A stretch of 35,874 bases of DNA from CAZOAR01 sp964577985 (GCA_964577985.1 CAZOAR010000027.1:1-35874), one strand, 5' to 3'; shown: positions 25,158 through 33,231, numbered from the stretch's first letter. Program-made: numbers and translations. The notes: a model not told the origin generated them from the sequence alone.

Positions 25158-25208
25158 AAAGGGCTTCACACTATGTAACGTCCATCAAGTGACGTTGGAT
25201 GGGCCTTT
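25158..25208 (+). other. Hairpin region with competing pairings between the two nrdJ genes
   Basis: AACGTC (25177-25182) pairs with GACGTT (25191-25196), and outer arms AAAGG (25158-25162) and CCTTT (25204-25208) can extend the structure. An alternative uses GCCCAT (25148-25153) with ATGGGC (25199-25204). There is no T-run, so this is not a classic terminator; it may be an attenuated end of the first nrdJ transcript. Confidence 0.35.
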
Positions 25209-25241
25209 GCGAGCCGCGCAACTGCGTGATAAATTAGTTCC

Positions 25242-25270
25242 TTGACATCCCATATGTAGTAGATTATGTT
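25242..25270 (+). promoter_or_regulatory. Sigma-70-type promoter of the second nrdJ gene
   Basis: Consensus TTGACA (25242-25247), a 17-base spacer and TATGTT (25265-25270). The start would be near 25277, leaving about 53 bases of leader before the ATG at 25330. This promoter overlaps an in-frame upstream ATG at 25270, ruling that codon out as the usual start. Confidence 0.7.
25247..25262. promoter_or_regulatory. Candidate NrdR box 1
   Basis: The core CCATATGTAG fits the NrdR box core CwAtATaTwG at 8 of 10 positions. It lies between the -35 and -10 elements, where a bound repressor would block polymerase. The flanks match poorly, so confidence comes mainly from its spacing to box 2. Confidence 0.5.
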
Positions 25271-25276
25271 TGGAAG

Positions 25277-25292
25277 TACCAATATGTTGTAT
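25277..25292. promoter_or_regulatory. Candidate NrdR box 2
   Basis: The core CAATATGTTG fits CwAtATaTwG at 9 of 10 positions. It lies at the expected transcription start, exactly 30 bp (about three helical turns) from box 1, close to the known paired arrangement of NrdR sites. No nrdR gene is in the window. Confidence 0.55.
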
Positions 25293-25329
25293 ATATGAAC
25301 CCTGGTTCTGGACCCAAGGAGGAGTGGTA

Positions 25330-27651
25330 ATGGCGGCCGAGAAGGATATTGATGGGAAGGTGGTTACGGATAGCGGCAGTGTATCTGAGTTAGCCATAGA
25401 GGAGGGTGGAGAACACTCGAAAGACAGGGATGTCGGCTTCGTTCACAGCGAGCTGGGTCTCACACGAAATGCGATAGAAGTCCTGCGCAGACGGTATCTC
25501 AGGAAAGATGGAGATGGAGTGGTCATAGAGACTCCCGAACAGATGCTCAGGCGCGTCGCTCACCATATAGCCATTGCAGACCTCCTTTATGACCCGGGAT
25601 GTGATGCATCCGAAACGGAGGAGAAATTCTACAGGATGATGGCAAATTCCGAATTTCTTCCCAACTCCCCGACCCTTATGAACGCGGGGCGTAAACTCGG
25701 CCAGTTGTCCGGGTGTTTCGTGATTCCTATCGAGGACTCGATGGAGAGCATCTTCGAGGCAATAAAGAGTGCTGCCCTCGTCCAGAAGAGCGGCGGTGGT
25801 ACAGGGTTCTCCTTCTCGAGGATAAGACCGAAGAAGGACCGGGTAAAATCGACCAAGGGGGTTTCGAGTGGCCCTCTATCTTTCCTGAATGTCTTTGACG
25901 CCGCGACCGAGACTGTCAAGCAGGGCGGAACGAGAAGGGGAGCGAACATGGCGGTCATGCGGGTGGACCACCCCGACATAATAGACTTCATAACCGCCAA
26001 GAAAGATGATGTAAAGCTGACCAACTTTAATACTTCGGTGGGCGTTACCGATGAGTTCATGAAGAGGCTCGAACGCGGTGAGGAATATGACCTGATCAAC
26101 CCATACACCAGGAAGGCTGTACGCAGTCTCGAGGCGAGGAAGGTGTTCGAGCTGATGTTGACAATGGCCTGGAAGAACGGTGATCCCGGCATCATCTTTC
26201 TCGACCGGATCAACAGGGATAACCCTACGCCACACCTCGGTGAGATAGAGAGCACGAACCCCTGTGGAGAACAGCCTCTCCTTCCATTCGAATCATGTAA
26301 TCTGGGCTCGATAAACCTGTCGAGAATGATCAGCAGAGAAAACGGCTCTGTAAAGATCGACTGGGACAAGCTCTACGACACGGTCTGGACGGCCACCCGT
26401 TTCCTCGACAACGTCATAGATATCAACAAGTACCCGCTCGAATCGATAGAGAGGATTACTCGTGGAAATAGAAAGATCGGGCTGGGTGTAATGGGATTCG
26501 CTGACATGTTGATCCTCCTGGGCATTCCTTACGACAGCGAGGACGCCATTAAGACCGCCGAGGAAGTGATGTGCTATATCACAGAAACGTCCAGGAAATG
26601 TTCGAGGGAGCTGGGCGAGAAACGCGGTTCTTTCTCGAACTTTGAAGGCAGTCTGCACGACCTGAAGGGTGAGACAGGGATTAGAAACGCGACATGCACC
26701 ACGATTGCGCCGACGGGCACACTCAGCATTATCGCCGGCTGCTCGAGCGGCATCGAACCACTTTTCGCGCTCTCGTATGTCCGACACGTTATGGACGATG
26801 ACCGCCTCGTGGAGATGCATCCCATTTTTGAGGCTGAAGCCCGCAGGCATGGCTTCTACAGCGAGGACCTGATGGAGAGACTCTCCAGGGGCGAGAGCCT
26901 GCAGAAGATGGAGGAGGTACCCGCGGAGATACGAGAGCTGTTTGTGACCGCGCACGACATCAAGCCCGAATGGCATATCCGGATGCAGTCCGCGTTTCAG
27001 CGATACACCGATAATGCCGTCTCCAAGACGGTCAACTTCTCCAGGGACGCGACCCTTGATGATATCAGGACGGTGTACGAGACAGCCTATCATCTGGACT
27101 GTAAAGGCGTTACGATATATCGGGACAGAAGCAGAGAGAAACAGGTACTCAATATCGGGGGTGGGAACGGTGACAGGGAGAGGGATGCTGACAGGGAGGT
27201 CCCCAAGAGGGACAGGCCCAGGATGCTGAAGGGGAACAGCACGGAAATGCAGACGGGCTGCGGTCCCCTTTATGTTACAGTGAACGAGGACGATAAAGGC
27301 CTTTTCGAGCTTTTTAACACCATGGGAAAGGCGGGTGGGTGTGCAGCGAGCCAGTCTGAGGCTATAGGGAGGCTTGTATCTCTGGCCTGGCGGAGTGGAA
27401 TCGGGGCGGACTCGATCATCAAGCAGTTGATTGGCATCCGTTGCCACAAGCCCTACGGTTTCGGGAAGGATTCTATCCTGTCGTGCTCTGATGCGATCGC
27501 CAAGGCCATACGCCTGTACCTCAGGATAGAAGATTCTTCAAACTCCGGCAGCTACGCCGGCAGCGGCGCGTGTCCGGAGTGCGGAGCTGCCATGGAATAC
27601 GAGGGCGGGTGCTCGTTCTGTCGGTCCTGTGCATACTCCGATTGCTCGTGA
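25330..27651 (+). CDS. nrdJ: Second adenosylcobalamin-dependent (class II) ribonucleotide reductase, with C-terminal TSCPD-type domain and Cys-rich tail
   Basis: A 773-residue paralogue of the upstream reductase. Start ATG 25330 has AAGGAGGAG five bases ahead. It has no ATP-cone; a short acidic leader replaces it. The catalytic residues are complete: Cys129 (SGCFVIP), Cys312 with Glu314 in NPCGEQ, and Cys323 (FESCNLGSINL). After the barrel come a charged linker (about 612-645) and a TSCPD-type domain (from TGCGPLYVTVNEDDKG to about 735). A Cys-rich tail follows with CPECG and CSFCRSCAYSDC, likely a zinc ribbon/redox arm. It has its own promoter and candidate NrdR operators, so it is probably regulated by transcription where the first copy is regulated allosterically. 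Confidence 0.96.
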   Translation: MAAEKDIDGKVVTDSGSVSELAIEEGGEHSKDRDVGFVHSELGLTRNAIEVLRRRYLRKDGDGVVIETPEQMLRRVAHHIAIADLLYDPGCDASETEEKFYRMMANSEFLPNSPTLMNAGRKLGQLSGCFVIPIEDSMESIFEAIKSAALVQKSGGGTGFSFSRIRPKKDRVKSTKGVSSGPLSFLNVFDAATETVKQGGTRRGANMAVMRVDHPDIIDFITAKKDDVKLTNFNTSVGVTDEFMKRLERGEEYDLINPYTRKAVRSLEARKVFELMLTMAWKNGDPGIIFLDRINRDNPTPHLGEIESTNPCGEQPLLPFESCNLGSINLSRMISRENGSVKIDWDKLYDTVWTATRFLDNVIDINKYPLESIERITRGNRKIGLGVMGFADMLILLGIPYDSEDAIKTAEEVMCYITETSRKCSRELGEKRGSFSNFEGSLHDLKGETGIRNATCTTIAPTGTLSIIAGCSSGIEPLFALSYVRHVMDDDRLVEMHPIFEAEARRHGFYSEDLMERLSRGESLQKMEEVPAEIRELFVTAHDIKPEWHIRMQSAFQRYTDNAVSKTVNFSRDATLDDIRTVYETAYHLDCKGVTIYRDRSREKQVLNIGGGNGDRERDADREVPKRDRPRMLKGNSTEMQTGCGPLYVTVNEDDKGLFELFNTMGKAGGCAASQSEAIGRLVSLAWRSGIGADSIIKQLIGIRCHKPYGFGKDSILSCSDAIAKAIRLYLRIEDSSNSGSYAGSGACPECGAAMEYEGGCSFCRSCAYSDCS

Positions 27652-27730
27652 GGGATGGAGAGTCGAGCGGACGTGCGCGCAAGTGTGGGGATTGGCAGCA
27701 GAGTTCTGATGACTTTCTGGACGGTAGCCC

Positions 27731-27752
27731 GGGGCGCGCTTTTGCGCGCCTC
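27731..27752 (+). terminator. GC-rich hairpin after the second nrdJ gene
   Basis: GGCGCGC-TTTT-GCGCGCC (27733-27750) is a perfect 7-bp stem with a 4-base loop, extendable by two further pairs including a wobble. No T-run follows, so it may pause or partly terminate transcription, or stabilise RNA ends, before dcd 30 bases downstream. Confidence 0.45.
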
Positions 27753-27780
27753 TGATGCAAGGGAGAAGGGATAAGCGGCA

Positions 27781-28335
27781 ATGGGAGTACAACCCGATTC
27801 CTGGATACGCAGGATGGCACTGAAAAAAGGCCTTATAACGCCCTTCTCGGAAGGGGAGAAAAGTGATGGTGTGATATCATTCGGCCTCTCCTCGTATGGA
27901 TATGATATAAGGCTCTCGCAGGATTTCATGATTTTCAGGTCAGAGGGCCTGTCGTCAGTCGATCCGAAGAATCTGCCCGAAGGGGCCATGGAACCTTTCA
28001 GCGGCTCGATATGTCTTATTCCTCCCGGTGGTTTCGTACTCGGAAAATCGGTAGAGTACTTCAAGATACCAAGAGACATCCTTACCCTGTGCGTTGGAAA
28101 ATCGACTTACGCACGCTGCGGAATATCAGTACATGTGACCCCTTTCGAACCGGAATGGGAGGGATACGCCACGCTTCAAATAGCCAATCACTCGGATGTC
28201 CCCTCGCGTGTATACGCCGATGAGGGGATCGCTCAGATTGTCTTCCTCAAGGCGGAAAATATATGCGACACGTCTTACGCGGACAAGCAGGGAAGATATC
28301 AGGCACAGAAAGAAATAACTCCTCCGAGAGTGTGA
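27781..28335 (+). CDS. dcd: dCTP deaminase
   Basis: Deaminates dCTP to dUTP, feeding thymidylate synthesis. It is 184 residues, typical of the trimeric dUTPase-fold deaminases. The active-site segment VGKSTYARCG (Ser and Arg) is followed by the catalytic glutamate in TPFEPEWEGYATLQIAN, and the C-terminal lid (YADKQGRYQAQKEITPPRV) closes over the nucleotide. A purine-rich ribosome site lies a few bases before the ATG. Its place behind two ribonucleotide reductases makes a deoxynucleotide-supply cluster. A bifunctional deaminase/dUTPase cannot be excluded by eye. Confidence 0.95.
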   Translation: MGVQPDSWIRRMALKKGLITPFSEGEKSDGVISFGLSSYGYDIRLSQDFMIFRSEGLSSVDPKNLPEGAMEPFSGSICLIPPGGFVLGKSVEYFKIPRDILTLCVGKSTYARCGISVHVTPFEPEWEGYATLQIANHSDVPSRVYADEGIAQIVFLKAENICDTSYADKQGRYQAQKEITPPRV

Positions 28336-28383
28336 CCGTTAATGCCTCGTGGCCAGCTCCGCGGCAACGCAACAACACATTAA

Positions 28384-28412
28384 TTGCGAAAAAGTGTCTC
28401 GTGCTTTATCTT
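28384..28412 (+). promoter_or_regulatory. Possible promoter for grpE-dnaJ
   Basis: TTGCGA (28384-28389), a 17-base spacer and TATCTT (28407-28412), about 54 bases before grpE. An inverted repeat, GCGAAAA (28386-28392) and TTTTCGC (28434-28440), flanks the start region. No CIRCE element and no sigma-32-type promoter was seen. Confidence 0.45.
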
Positions 28413-28465
28413 ATCGTGATGAATCGCTGGGAATTTTCGCGGATGTGTCATTGTGAGGTGTATAA

Positions 28466-29149
28466 ATGTCGAGAAAAGAGAAGAAAAAGAAGGAAAAAAC
28501 AAAGAAAGCGGAGCAATCATCTACAGGTGTCCCCTTCGAGGATAAGCGTTCTTCGTCGGGAGCCGGCAGCGGGGGTGGGGAGCAGGCTGAGACGTCTGAA
28601 GAAGAAGCGGCTCTGCCTGATGGTGGGGATGTTGAGGGGAAAGATGACAGGCACGCGGCCATCGTTGATCAGCTGAAGCGTCTCCAGGCGGAATTCGATA
28701 ATTACCGCAAGAGAGTCCAGAGAGAACGCGCAGAGTCGTGGTCGATGGCGAAGCGGGATCTTGTCATGTCTTTGCTGCCCGTTGTGGACGACATGCGAAG
28801 GATCAACGAGTGGGATGATGAAGAGGTGGAGGCAAGGGCGCTGCTCGACGGGATGAAACTGACCGCCAGAAAGCTCAGCGCCATCCTCGAAGGCGAAGGC
28901 TTCGAGGTCGTTGAGGCTGTCGGGCGGCCGTTTGACCCCAATTTTCATGAAGCTCTTCTCACACAGGATGTATCTGAACCGGACAGGGACAATATCATAG
29001 ACGACGTGCTGGTTGAGGGTTATCTCTTCAAGGGTGTCCTTATTCGCCCCGCAAGGGTGAGAGTGCTCAAGTTCAAAGATGAAGATGACGCCGGCAACGA
29101 AGAGGATGATCACGGAGGCGAAACGGGTGGGGAGATTGAGGACTCATGA
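28466..29149 (+). CDS. grpE: Nucleotide exchange factor GrpE
   Basis: Releases ADP from DnaK in the Hsp70 cycle. It is 227 residues. The first ~65 residues are a disordered Lys-rich then Glu/Gly-rich tail. The long coiled-coil dimer helix (DQLKRLQAEFDNYRKRVQRER) and the beta-domain that contacts DnaK follow, with GEGFEVVEAVGRPFDPNFHEAL and the conserved LVEGYLFKGVLIRPARVRV. A further acidic C-terminal tail (DEDDAGNEEDDHGG) is longer than usual. dnaJ follows 40 bases later; dnaK is not in the window. Confidence 0.95.
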   Translation: MSRKEKKKKEKTKKAEQSSTGVPFEDKRSSSGAGSGGGEQAETSEEEAALPDGGDVEGKDDRHAAIVDQLKRLQAEFDNYRKRVQRERAESWSMAKRDLVMSLLPVVDDMRRINEWDDEEVEARALLDGMKLTARKLSAILEGEGFEVVEAVGRPFDPNFHEALLTQDVSEPDRDNIIDDVLVEGYLFKGVLIRPARVRVLKFKDEDDAGNEEDDHGGETGGEIEDS

Positions 29150-29189
29150 GAGTGTTTCTTCGACCATCTGAGGAAGCGGGGGACAGGGA

Positions 29190-30290
29190 ATGAGCGTCAA
29201 GAATTATTATCGTCTGCTCGGTATAGGGATAGAGGCGGAAGCCGTGGAGATCAAGAAGGCTTACAGGCGGCTTGCCAAGCACTACCACCCCGATGCGCGA
29301 CCTGATGAGGACGTCACGGTCGCCCGGGAGAAATTCAACGAGATTACAGAGGCATACGAGGTGCTCATCGACCCGGATAGGCGCAGAAAATATGACCAGA
29401 TGAACTCGATCGGTTTCGATGCATCCAGTGGATACCAGCCCTCGGACCCTTCTGCGGAAGAGGACGACTCCACGGACATCCCCTGTGATTACAGTACGGG
29501 ACCGACGGATCAGAATGCTGGAGGGGGGGCCCCGAAGAATAATTCGGGGCCGGCAATGGAAGAGAAGAAAGATGGCAGACTGGTGGCGGTAGACGTTTCC
29601 TTCGAAGTAGCAGTCCGTGGCGGAAAACAGACGTTGACGGTCCCGGTCGAGGAGAAGTGCGAGAAGTGCGGTGGGACGGGCGCGAAGTCGAAGAGGGCGA
29701 TAATTGACTGTCCGGGATGCGGGGGAGAAGGAGTGATCCATGGGCCGGGAGTTGCCGGTATGGAGGGAGTGGAGAAGAAGTGCCCGAGATGTTCCGGTAG
29801 GGGCAACCTCATCAGGGAGAGGTGTAATCGTTGCCAGGGTCAGGGACAATCCAGGAAGGACAGGAAGGTGGCCATCATCGTTCCTCCGGGTGTAGAGACT
29901 GGCGCCAGGATGATGCTGGCCGACCTGGCGGAACCCGATGATCGAGATGGCTGCGAGGGGATGGGAGTCGAGTTCAAGGTAAGCGATCACCCTTATTTCC
30001 GTAGGGAGGGGCTTGATATTCATTGCGAAATACCGATCAGCGCTGAGCAGGCCCGGGAGGGGAGCGATGTTGTTGTGAGGACCGCGATGGGGAGACGTGT
30101 CTCGCTGAAGATCCCTTCAGGGACTGGCAACGGTACGACGTTCAGGATAAAGAACGAGGGAATAGTCACGCAGGAGCGCACTGGAGACCAGCTTGTGAGG
30201 GTTAGAGTGGTAACCCGGAAAGAGCCATCAAACAAGACCGGGTCACGCTTCGGAAGGTCCATGAATGAGATGGATTCCAGGAAAAGATGA
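29190..30290 (+). CDS. dnaJ: Chaperone DnaJ (type I J-protein)
   Basis: Delivers clients to DnaK and stimulates its ATPase. It is 366 residues. The J domain (1-70) has the HPD triad at 33-35. The linker that is normally Gly/Phe-rich is acidic and polar here (about 75-125, SDPSAEEDDSTD). The zinc domain has all four CxxCxGxG repeats (CEKCGGTG, CPGCGGEG, CPRCSGRG, CNRCQGQG), so it is a true DnaJ and not CbpA. The C-terminal substrate-binding beta-domains follow (HPYFRREGLDIHCEIPI). It probably shares a transcript with grpE. Confidence 0.95.
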   Translation: MSVKNYYRLLGIGIEAEAVEIKKAYRRLAKHYHPDARPDEDVTVAREKFNEITEAYEVLIDPDRRRKYDQMNSIGFDASSGYQPSDPSAEEDDSTDIPCDYSTGPTDQNAGGGAPKNNSGPAMEEKKDGRLVAVDVSFEVAVRGGKQTLTVPVEEKCEKCGGTGAKSKRAIIDCPGCGGEGVIHGPGVAGMEGVEKKCPRCSGRGNLIRERCNRCQGQGQSRKDRKVAIIVPPGVETGARMMLADLAEPDDRDGCEGMGVEFKVSDHPYFRREGLDIHCEIPISAEQAREGSDVVVRTAMGRRVSLKIPSGTGNGTTFRIKNEGIVTQERTGDQLVRVRVVTRKEPSNKTGSRFGRSMNEMDSRKR

Positions 30291-30298
30291 ATAATTTC

Positions 30299-30327
30299 TT
30301 GATTTATTTTGAAATGTGTGGTACTAT
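30299..30327 (+). promoter_or_regulatory. Promoter of the cold-shock gene, with a long leader
   Basis: TTGATT (30299-30304), a 17-base spacer and TACTAT (30322-30327). The leader from about 30334 to 30478 is roughly 145 bases, the length typical of cspA-type mRNAs whose leader folding changes with temperature. No specific cold-box sequence could be confirmed by eye. Confidence 0.55.
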
Positions 30328-30478
30328 TTGAGAAAGTTCCGTAGCGGGTGAAAAAGTTTTTAAGGGCTGGAGTCTGTACGCATTCATGTATGCAGGTAGT
30401 GGAACAGGGAAGAAATGCTTGCTTGCCCTTGCTACGTTGTCCTATCCTTTTGGTGCAATAAGGAGGTGAGTTGAGGAC

Positions 30479-30850
30479 ATGGCAATGACTGGTAAGGTGA
30501 AGTGGTTCGATGATAAGAAGGGTTACGGTTTCATCGAGCTGGATGATGGTTCCGGGGATGTCTTTGTTCACTACACAGCCATTCAGGCGGAAGGTTTCAA
30601 ATCCCTCAGCAAGGGTCAGCCCGTCGAGTTCGACGTCATAGACGGCGACAAGGGCAGACAGGCGACTTCTGTCAGGGGGACCGAGAGCGTTGCTGAAGTC
30701 GAGGAAGTGAGTGACAATCTCTCAGTGGATGTGGTCAGCAGTGCGGTATCCATCGAGGATCCCGGCACGGGTATCGAGCCTCTCAGTGCGGTTGAAAAAG
30801 ATGCTATGGAAACCGGAGAAATAGATGCCAGTGAGAAGATAGAGGAGTAA
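30479..30850 (+). CDS. Cold-shock-domain protein with acidic C-terminal extension
   Basis: A 123-residue RNA/ssDNA-binding protein. The cold-shock domain (about 3-68) is complete, with RNP1 in KGYGFIE and RNP2 in VFVHYTAI. Unlike ordinary 65-70 residue Csp proteins, it carries a 55-residue tail rich in Glu, Ser, Val and Asp (VAEVEEVSDNLSVDVVSSAV, ending EASEKIEE-like) with no basic residues to speak of. A strong AAGGAGGTGAG ribosome site lies eight bases ahead; a second in-frame ATG two codons later is an alternative start. A perfect terminator hairpin follows, so it is a single-gene unit. Confidence 0.92.
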   Translation: MAMTGKVKWFDDKKGYGFIELDDGSGDVFVHYTAIQAEGFKSLSKGQPVEFDVIDGDKGRQATSVRGTESVAEVEEVSDNLSVDVVSSAVSIEDPGTGIEPLSAVEKDAMETGEIDASEKIEE

Positions 30851-30861
30851 GGTTTCAAGAG

Positions 30862-30903
30862 AATAATCCCTCGATCTTGCCGGCAGGCGGTCGAGGGATT
30901 ATT
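30862..30903 (+). terminator. Terminator after the cold-shock gene
   Basis: A perfect 13-bp stem, AATAATCCCTCGA (30862-30874) with TCGAGGGATTATT (30891-30903), around a 16-base loop, 11 bases after the stop. The AT-rich stem base ending ATTATTAT suits release of the transcript. Confidence 0.8.
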
Positions 30904-30933
30904 ATATCTGGAACCGGGGAAAATGGAGAAGAG

Positions 30934-31497
30934 ATGCGCTTTCTGGTCGTATTGACAGATTTGATACTTGTGCTCCTCCTCTGCACGGCATGCAGCAAGC
31001 GTACCCTGGAGGTGGCACTCCTTGAAACTGATGCCGGGGTGATTGTCGTAGGTTTCTTCGATGACATAGCTCCCGAACATGTCAAGAACTTCAAAGTGCT
31101 TTCCAGGAGTGGATTCTATGACGGCACATATTTTCAGCGGATCGTTCCCGGGGAGTTTATACAGGGGGGCGATCCAAACACCAGGGACGACGATCCGTCA
31201 AACGACGGAACCGGCGGTCCAGGGTATACACTCAAGGCAGAGTTCAGCGACATCAGCCATCGGAGAGGTATAGTCTCCATGGCGAGGGGAAAGTCTCCCG
31301 ATAGCTCGGGCAGTCAGTTCTTTATTTGTATCAGGGAGTTGCCCCGCTTCGACGGACTTTTCACCGTGTTCGGAAAAGTGATCGAGGGAATGGAAGTAGT
31401 GGACAAGATTGGTTCCCTCCCGGTGGATTCGACCGGCACTCCACGCGAGAGGATTCACCTGAAGAAGGTTGTAATCGAAAAACGTCCTACCCGGTGA
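30934..31497 (+). CDS. Cyclophilin-type peptidyl-prolyl isomerase, lipoprotein
   Basis: Catalyses proline isomerisation during envelope protein folding. It is 187 residues from the ATG at 30934 (GGAGAAGAG just ahead); an upstream in-frame ATG at 30877 lies inside the terminator loop and is rejected. The signal sequence ends in a lipobox, LLLCTAC, so the protein is membrane-anchored. The cyclophilin core shows YFQRIVPGEFIQGGD, SMARGKSPDSSGSQFFI and FTVFGKVIEGMEVVD, with the catalytic Arg in FQRI and the Gln-Phe of SQFF. ggt starts 22 bases downstream. Confidence 0.94.
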   Translation: MRFLVVLTDLILVLLLCTACSKRTLEVALLETDAGVIVVGFFDDIAPEHVKNFKVLSRSGFYDGTYFQRIVPGEFIQGGDPNTRDDDPSNDGTGGPGYTLKAEFSDISHRRGIVSMARGKSPDSSGSQFFICIRELPRFDGLFTVFGKVIEGMEVVDKIGSLPVDSTGTPRERIHLKKVVIEKRPTR

Positions 31498-31518
31498 CCA
31501 GCACACTGAGGAGCCTTA

Positions 31519-33231
31519 ATGAAAACAGTCTCGATTCGGGCGATAACGTTGAATTTACTTCGACCGCACTGCATGATCCTCTTGCACCTTCTCCTTCTTC
31601 TTCCACTCCTCTCGTGTCAACCAGGGGTGGAGAACGGCAGGCTGGGAATGGTTTCTTCCCAGCACCCCATCGCCTCGGAGATAGGGCTGTCCATTCTTGA
31701 AAAAGGCGGTAACGCCGTGGACGCGGCGGTGGCAACGGCGTTTGCGCTCGGCGTCGTGGAACCGTATCACTCCGGGATAGGTGGAGGAAGCTTTATACTT
31801 ATCAGGATTGCAGAGACAGGCGAGACGATCGCCATAGACGCCAGAGAGAGGGCTCCGAGTTCCGCGAGTCGAAACATGTATCAGGAGCACGGAGATGTGA
31901 TACAAGGACTCAGCTCAAGGGGACCCCTTTCTGTCGGGGTACCTGGAACTGTAGCAGGCCTGACGCTCGCGCTGGAGAAATATGGCACAATGTCACTCGA
32001 AGAAGTGATGGCTCCGTCGATCGAGGTCGCCGAGAAGGGCGTGGAGGTAGATCCGTTCTTCCATAACGTACTGGAGGAAAAAATCGATCTCCTTCAGAGG
32101 TTCCCGGAGACGAGCTCGATCTATCTCTTATCCGGAGTGAGGCCGCATGAAGAGGGATACCAACTGCCGGAGAAGGACCTCGCCGATACATACCGTCGAA
32201 TAGCGGCGGGTGGACGCAATGAGTTCTATCGCGGAGAAATCGCGCGCAAGATAGTCGAGCACCTGAATGAACTGGGCGGGATCATTTCGAGCGACGATCT
32301 CCGAGACTACCGTCCGGTGGAACGAGAGCCGATCAGGGGGACCTACAAGGGATATGATATCCTGTCGATGTCTCCTCCGAGTTCTGGTGGCGTGCATCTC
32401 GTTCAGATCCTGAACATCCTGGAACGCTTCGATTTTTCCGGATACAGTCCCCGCAGCCCGTACTATATTCAGCGCCTTGCTGAAGCGATGTCGAAGGCCT
32501 TCGAGGACAGGGCCAACCTCCTCGGCGACGCGGACTTCGTGGAGGTGCCTGTAGACAGGCTCACTTCAAAGGAATATGCGTCTGAGCAACGGGAGGATAT
32601 CCAGTCAGGTATGAGAGAGGGTGTGGGCGAGAACGGCAGTCCCGGAAGGGAAGGAGGGGGGACGAGCCACCTGAGTGTGATCGATCGATCCGGCAATGTG
32701 GTCTCGCTCACGCAGACGATCAATCTCTGGTTCGGGTCGGGTATAACCGTTCCCGGCACGGGGATCATTCTCAACGACGAGATGGATGATTTCAGTGCGA
32801 TGCCCGGAGTGCCTAACGAGTTCGGCCTGGTCGGATCGGAGGCAAACTCTATCGAACCCGGAAAGCGTCCTCTGAGCAGCATGAGCCCGACAATAATCCT
32901 CAAGGACGGGAGGCCTTTTCTCGTCCTGGGATCCAGGGGCGGACCGAGAATAATAACGTCTGTCCTGCAGGTAGTGCTCAACGTCATCGATTTCGACATG
33001 AGCCTGAGGAAGGCGATCGAAGAGCCGAGAGTCCATTACCAGTGGCTTCCCGATATCCTCTACGTGGAGAATTCCATCCCGGGTACCACGCGCCGGGAGA
33101 TGGAGAGGAGGGGGTACTCCGTCGAGGTGAAGGAAGAAGGAATCGGGTGCGTCAGCGCTGTCCTCGTGGATGGAGAGACCTTCCAGGGCGTGTCAGATCC
33201 ACGCGGGATCGGAGAGGCGCGAGGGTATTAG
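31519..33231 (+). CDS. ggt: Gamma-glutamyltransferase (glutathione hydrolase), lipoprotein-like
   Basis: Cleaves gamma-glutamyl bonds of glutathione and related compounds in the periplasm; an Ntn-hydrolase that cuts itself into two subunits. It is 570 residues. The signal region ends LLLLPLLSC, suggesting a lipid anchor. The large subunit has the family start GMVSSQHPIASEIG and ILEKGGNAVDAAVA. The self-processing nucleophile is Thr382 in GGGTSHLSV. The small subunit retains MDDFS, RPLSSMSPTI and GSRGGPRI, which bind the gamma-glutamyl group. Start ATG follows GAGGAG. It is convergent with the amidohydrolase; the 85-base gap between them holds no convincing terminator. Confidence 0.95.
   Translation: MKTVSIRAITLNLLRPHCMILLHLLLLLPLLSCQPGVENGRLGMVSSQHPIASEIGLSILEKGGNAVDAAVATAFALGVVEPYHSGIGGGSFILIRIAETGETIAIDARERAPSSASRNMYQEHGDVIQGLSSRGPLSVGVPGTVAGLTLALEKYGTMSLEEVMAPSIEVAEKGVEVDPFFHNVLEEKIDLLQRFPETSSIYLLSGVRPHEEGYQLPEKDLADTYRRIAAGGRNEFYRGEIARKIVEHLNELGGIISSDDLRDYRPVEREPIRGTYKGYDILSMSPPSSGGVHLVQILNILERFDFSGYSPRSPYYIQRLAEAMSKAFEDRANLLGDADFVEVPVDRLTSKEYASEQREDIQSGMREGVGENGSPGREGGGTSHLSVIDRSGNVVSLTQTINLWFGSGITVPGTGIILNDEMDDFSAMPGVPNEFGLVGSEANSIEPGKRPLSSMSPTIILKDGRPFLVLGSRGGPRIITSVLQVVLNVIDFDMSLRKAIEEPRVHYQWLPDILYVENSIPGTTRREMERRGYSVEVKEEGIGCVSAVLVDGETFQGVSDPRGIGEARGY

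Noticed and set aside
25270..25329. Upstream start of the second nrdJ at 25270
   Set aside because: That ATG overlaps the end of the promoter's -10 element and would lie outside the transcript; the ATG at 25330 has an excellent ribosome site.
25084..25329. Cobalamin riboswitch ahead of the second B12-dependent reductase
   Set aside because: No B12-box-like conserved sequence was seen, and the transcript leader after the predicted promoter is only about 53 bases.
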